Shown: positions 62,696-64,000 of the stretch, one piece after another | Layout of the letters: every line of letters starts with the position of its first letter | How positions within the stretch are numbered: the stretch's first letter is position 1 | Source: Planctomycetota bacterium | GTDB lineage: Bacteria > Planctomycetota > Planctomycetia > Planctomycetales > Planctomycetaceae | Reading direction: 5' to 3' | Assembly (NCBI GenBank): GCA_014584345.1 | Contig: JACTNB010000021.1 | Span: 124,001-188,000, forward strand | Length of the DNA stretch: 64,000 nucleotides | The notes under the pieces: generated by a model | What the model was told of the DNA's origin: nothing | Database searches by the model: none | The model's input: only the letters and a program-made list of their open reading frames with translations | Translations under genes and position numbers: made by a program

Positions 62696-64000
62696 TCAAT
62701 TCAGGGACCCCAACGCCATGCCTGTCTGATACACCACCAGGGCCGCCAGATACGCCAGGGTTGTCATGTAGGTAAAGGAGAACAAAGGCCATTTCCAACT
62801 GCGAGTTTCCTGACGCATCACCATCAGCGTGGCCGCGCATTGAGCGCAGAGGGCAAAGAACACCATGACGGAGAGTGCCACCGGGATATTGAACAGAGGA
62901 CGCCCATCGGGATGACGGGCCGCTTTCAGGCGATCCATCAGGCGAGTATCCGATTCGTCAATATCCCCACCCAGACTGAATATGGTCCCCAGTGTGCCGA
63001 TGACCACTTCCCGGGCGGGAAAGGATGAAATCACCGCCATACCGATGCGCCAATCCCAGCCGAGGGGACTTACTATCGGCTCGATTAAATGGCCTGCTTG
63101 CCCGAGAAAACTTTCGTTGAGCAAACGCGTCGAATGGTCGCGGCGGTCCTGCTGCAGTTGTTCGAGTTCGGGAGCATCGGGCGCGAGATCCCATTGCTCG
63201 ATCCGGGTTTCCAGCCGATGCAGTTCGGTGTGGTCGCCCGGAAAATATCCAGCCGCCCAAACCAATATGGTTGTCACGAAGATCAGCGTCCCCGCATTCG
63301 TCAGAAATTCAGCCGAACGATCTCGTACACGGGCAAACACCACGCGCGAACCGGGCCATTTGAAACCGGGCAATTCCATCGCAAATGGAGCGGGTTCGCC
63401 CCGGAGCCAGGTTTTTTTCAAGGTCCAGGCCACGGGAATCGCAACCAGGGCACCCACAAAATAAAACATGAACAGCACCAGCGCCCGCAACGATAGCCAC
63501 GCCCCGAAGACCGTATCGTCCGGTATGAAGGCATTGATCATCAGTATGTACACCGGAAGCCGAGCCGAACAGCTCATCAGCGGAGCCACCAGGATAGTCG
63601 CCAGTCGGTCCTGGGGATTCTCGATGGTCCGCGTCGCCATGATACCCGGAATCGCGCAGGCATATGACGACATCAAAGGCACGAACGACTTACCGCTCAA
63701 GCCAAATTTCGTCATGACGCAATCCATGATGTAGGCGGCGCGCGCCATGTAACCGCAGTCTTCGAGCATCGCAATAAACAGAAACAGGATCGCAATCTGA
63801 GGCAAGAACACCACCACCGCCCCCACGCCGGCGATTGCTCCATCCACGATCAGGCTGCGCAATGGACCGGAAGGCATGACGCTAACCACCACGTCCGCAA
63901 CATAGCCCTGAGCATATTCGATCGAACTCATCAGCGGTTGGGCGCCGAGGTAAATCGCCTGAAACATCAGCAGCATGATGGCCGCAAAAACAAGCGGCCC
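62696..64000 (-). CDS. feoB: Ferrous iron transport protein FeoB, C-terminal membrane part (N-terminus outside window)
   Basis: About 434 residues are visible; the frame continues past the window end with no start, so the GTPase domain lies outside. The membrane region shows the two FeoB gate repeats: VGAVVVFLPQIAILFLFIAML, PLMSCSARLPVYILMI and FPAREVVIGTLGTIF, then FALCAQCAATLMVMRQET. The LEDCGYMARAAYIMD segment after the first gate is a family hallmark. The small Cys-rich gene follows. feoA is presumably upstream, beyond the window. Confident. Confidence 0.95.
   Translation of the reverse strand, partial: GPLVFAAIMLLMFQAIYLGAQPLMSSIEYAQGYVADVVVSVMPSGPLRSLIVDGAIAGVGAVVVFLPQIAILFLFIAMLEDCGYMARAAYIMDCVMTKFGLSGKSFVPLMSSYACAIPGIMATRTIENPQDRLATILVAPLMSCSARLPVYILMINAFIPDDTVFGAWLSLRALVLFMFYFVGALVAIPVAWTLKKTWLRGEPAPFAMELPGFKWPGSRVVFARVRDRSAEFLTNAGTLIFVTTILVWAAGYFPGDHTELHRLETRIEQWDLAPDAPELEQLQQDRRDHSTRLLNESFLGQAGHLIEPIVSPLGWDWRIGMAVISSFPAREVVIGTLGTIFSLGGDIDESDTRLMDRLKAARHPDGRPLFNIPVALSVMVFFALCAQCAATLMVMRQETRSWKWPLFSFTYMTTLAYLAALVVYQTGMALGSLN

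Noticed and set aside
1..64000. CRISPR arrays, insertion sequences, prophage genes and rRNA/tRNA genes were looked for.
   Set aside because: No regularly spaced repeats, transposase, integrase or phage structural motifs, and no tRNA or rRNA signatures, were found by reading.

Overview
The window comes from a planctomycete, probably class Planctomycetia. GC content is moderate, and several gene families are nearly diagnostic of that group: a DUF1549/DUF1553 gene followed by a DUF1501 gene, two exported sulfatases, a ThuA-like protein, a redoxin/CxxCH/copper-monooxygenase fusion, and tetrahydromethanopterin-linked C1 genes (beta-RFAP synthase plus DUF447). A J-like protein without HPD sits beside a short Hsp70. 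About 49 protein genes can be supported. I see no rRNA, tRNA, CRISPR array, insertion sequence or prophage. Most of the window is chromosomal housekeeping DNA.

Layout. 1-7780 is on the minus strand: hisH (cut by the window start), a prepilin peptidase overlapping aroK, a fused aroD-aroE, a Ycf46-type AAA ATPase, then beta-RFAP synthase and DUF447. 7945-15163 is on the plus strand: a small beta-rich protein, a P-loop protein, obgE, a TIM-barrel isomerase, an excisionase-EIIA fusion, ilvD and a GlcE-like flavoprotein. 15160-17112 (minus) is the large redox fusion protein. 17113-18045 has no convincing gene but holds strong hairpins. Two LuxR/FixJ-type regulators with degenerate receivers follow. 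ilvN-ilvC (minus) has a leader with a small ORF, alternative hairpins and a promoter; photolyase follows. 23448-29151 (plus) is an ABC exporter pair, scpA and a UvrA paralogue. asd and a membrane protein (minus) come next, then the DUF1549/DUF1501 pair, a receiver-like protein, and a 946-aa GT2-GtrA-GT39 fusion.

41779-46684 is an information-processing cluster: rplY, pth, rpsF, ssb, rplI, dnaB. The usual rpsR is absent, and the rplY leader looks like an attenuator. 47066-53773 holds a DMT-like half protein, ThuA, a sulfatase, an SDR without its catalytic Tyr, an exported protein, an Hpt protein and an LptF/G-type permease. After a second sulfatase comes glgX, interrupted by an in-frame amber codon. 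The window ends with the J-like/MshEN protein and Hsp70, an M29 aminopeptidase, and feoB with its small Cys-rich partner (feoB is cut by the window end).

The observations most worth a second look are: (1) the in-frame TAG in glgX between two intact, same-frame halves; (2) two independent leaders, of rplY and ilvN, in which one segment can pair with either of two others; (3) the single-chain GT2-GtrA-GT39 protein; (4) the HPD-less J-like/MshEN membrane protein beside a lid-less Hsp70; (5) regulators and enzymes that have lost canonical catalytic residues. No clearly new defence or mobile system was found.
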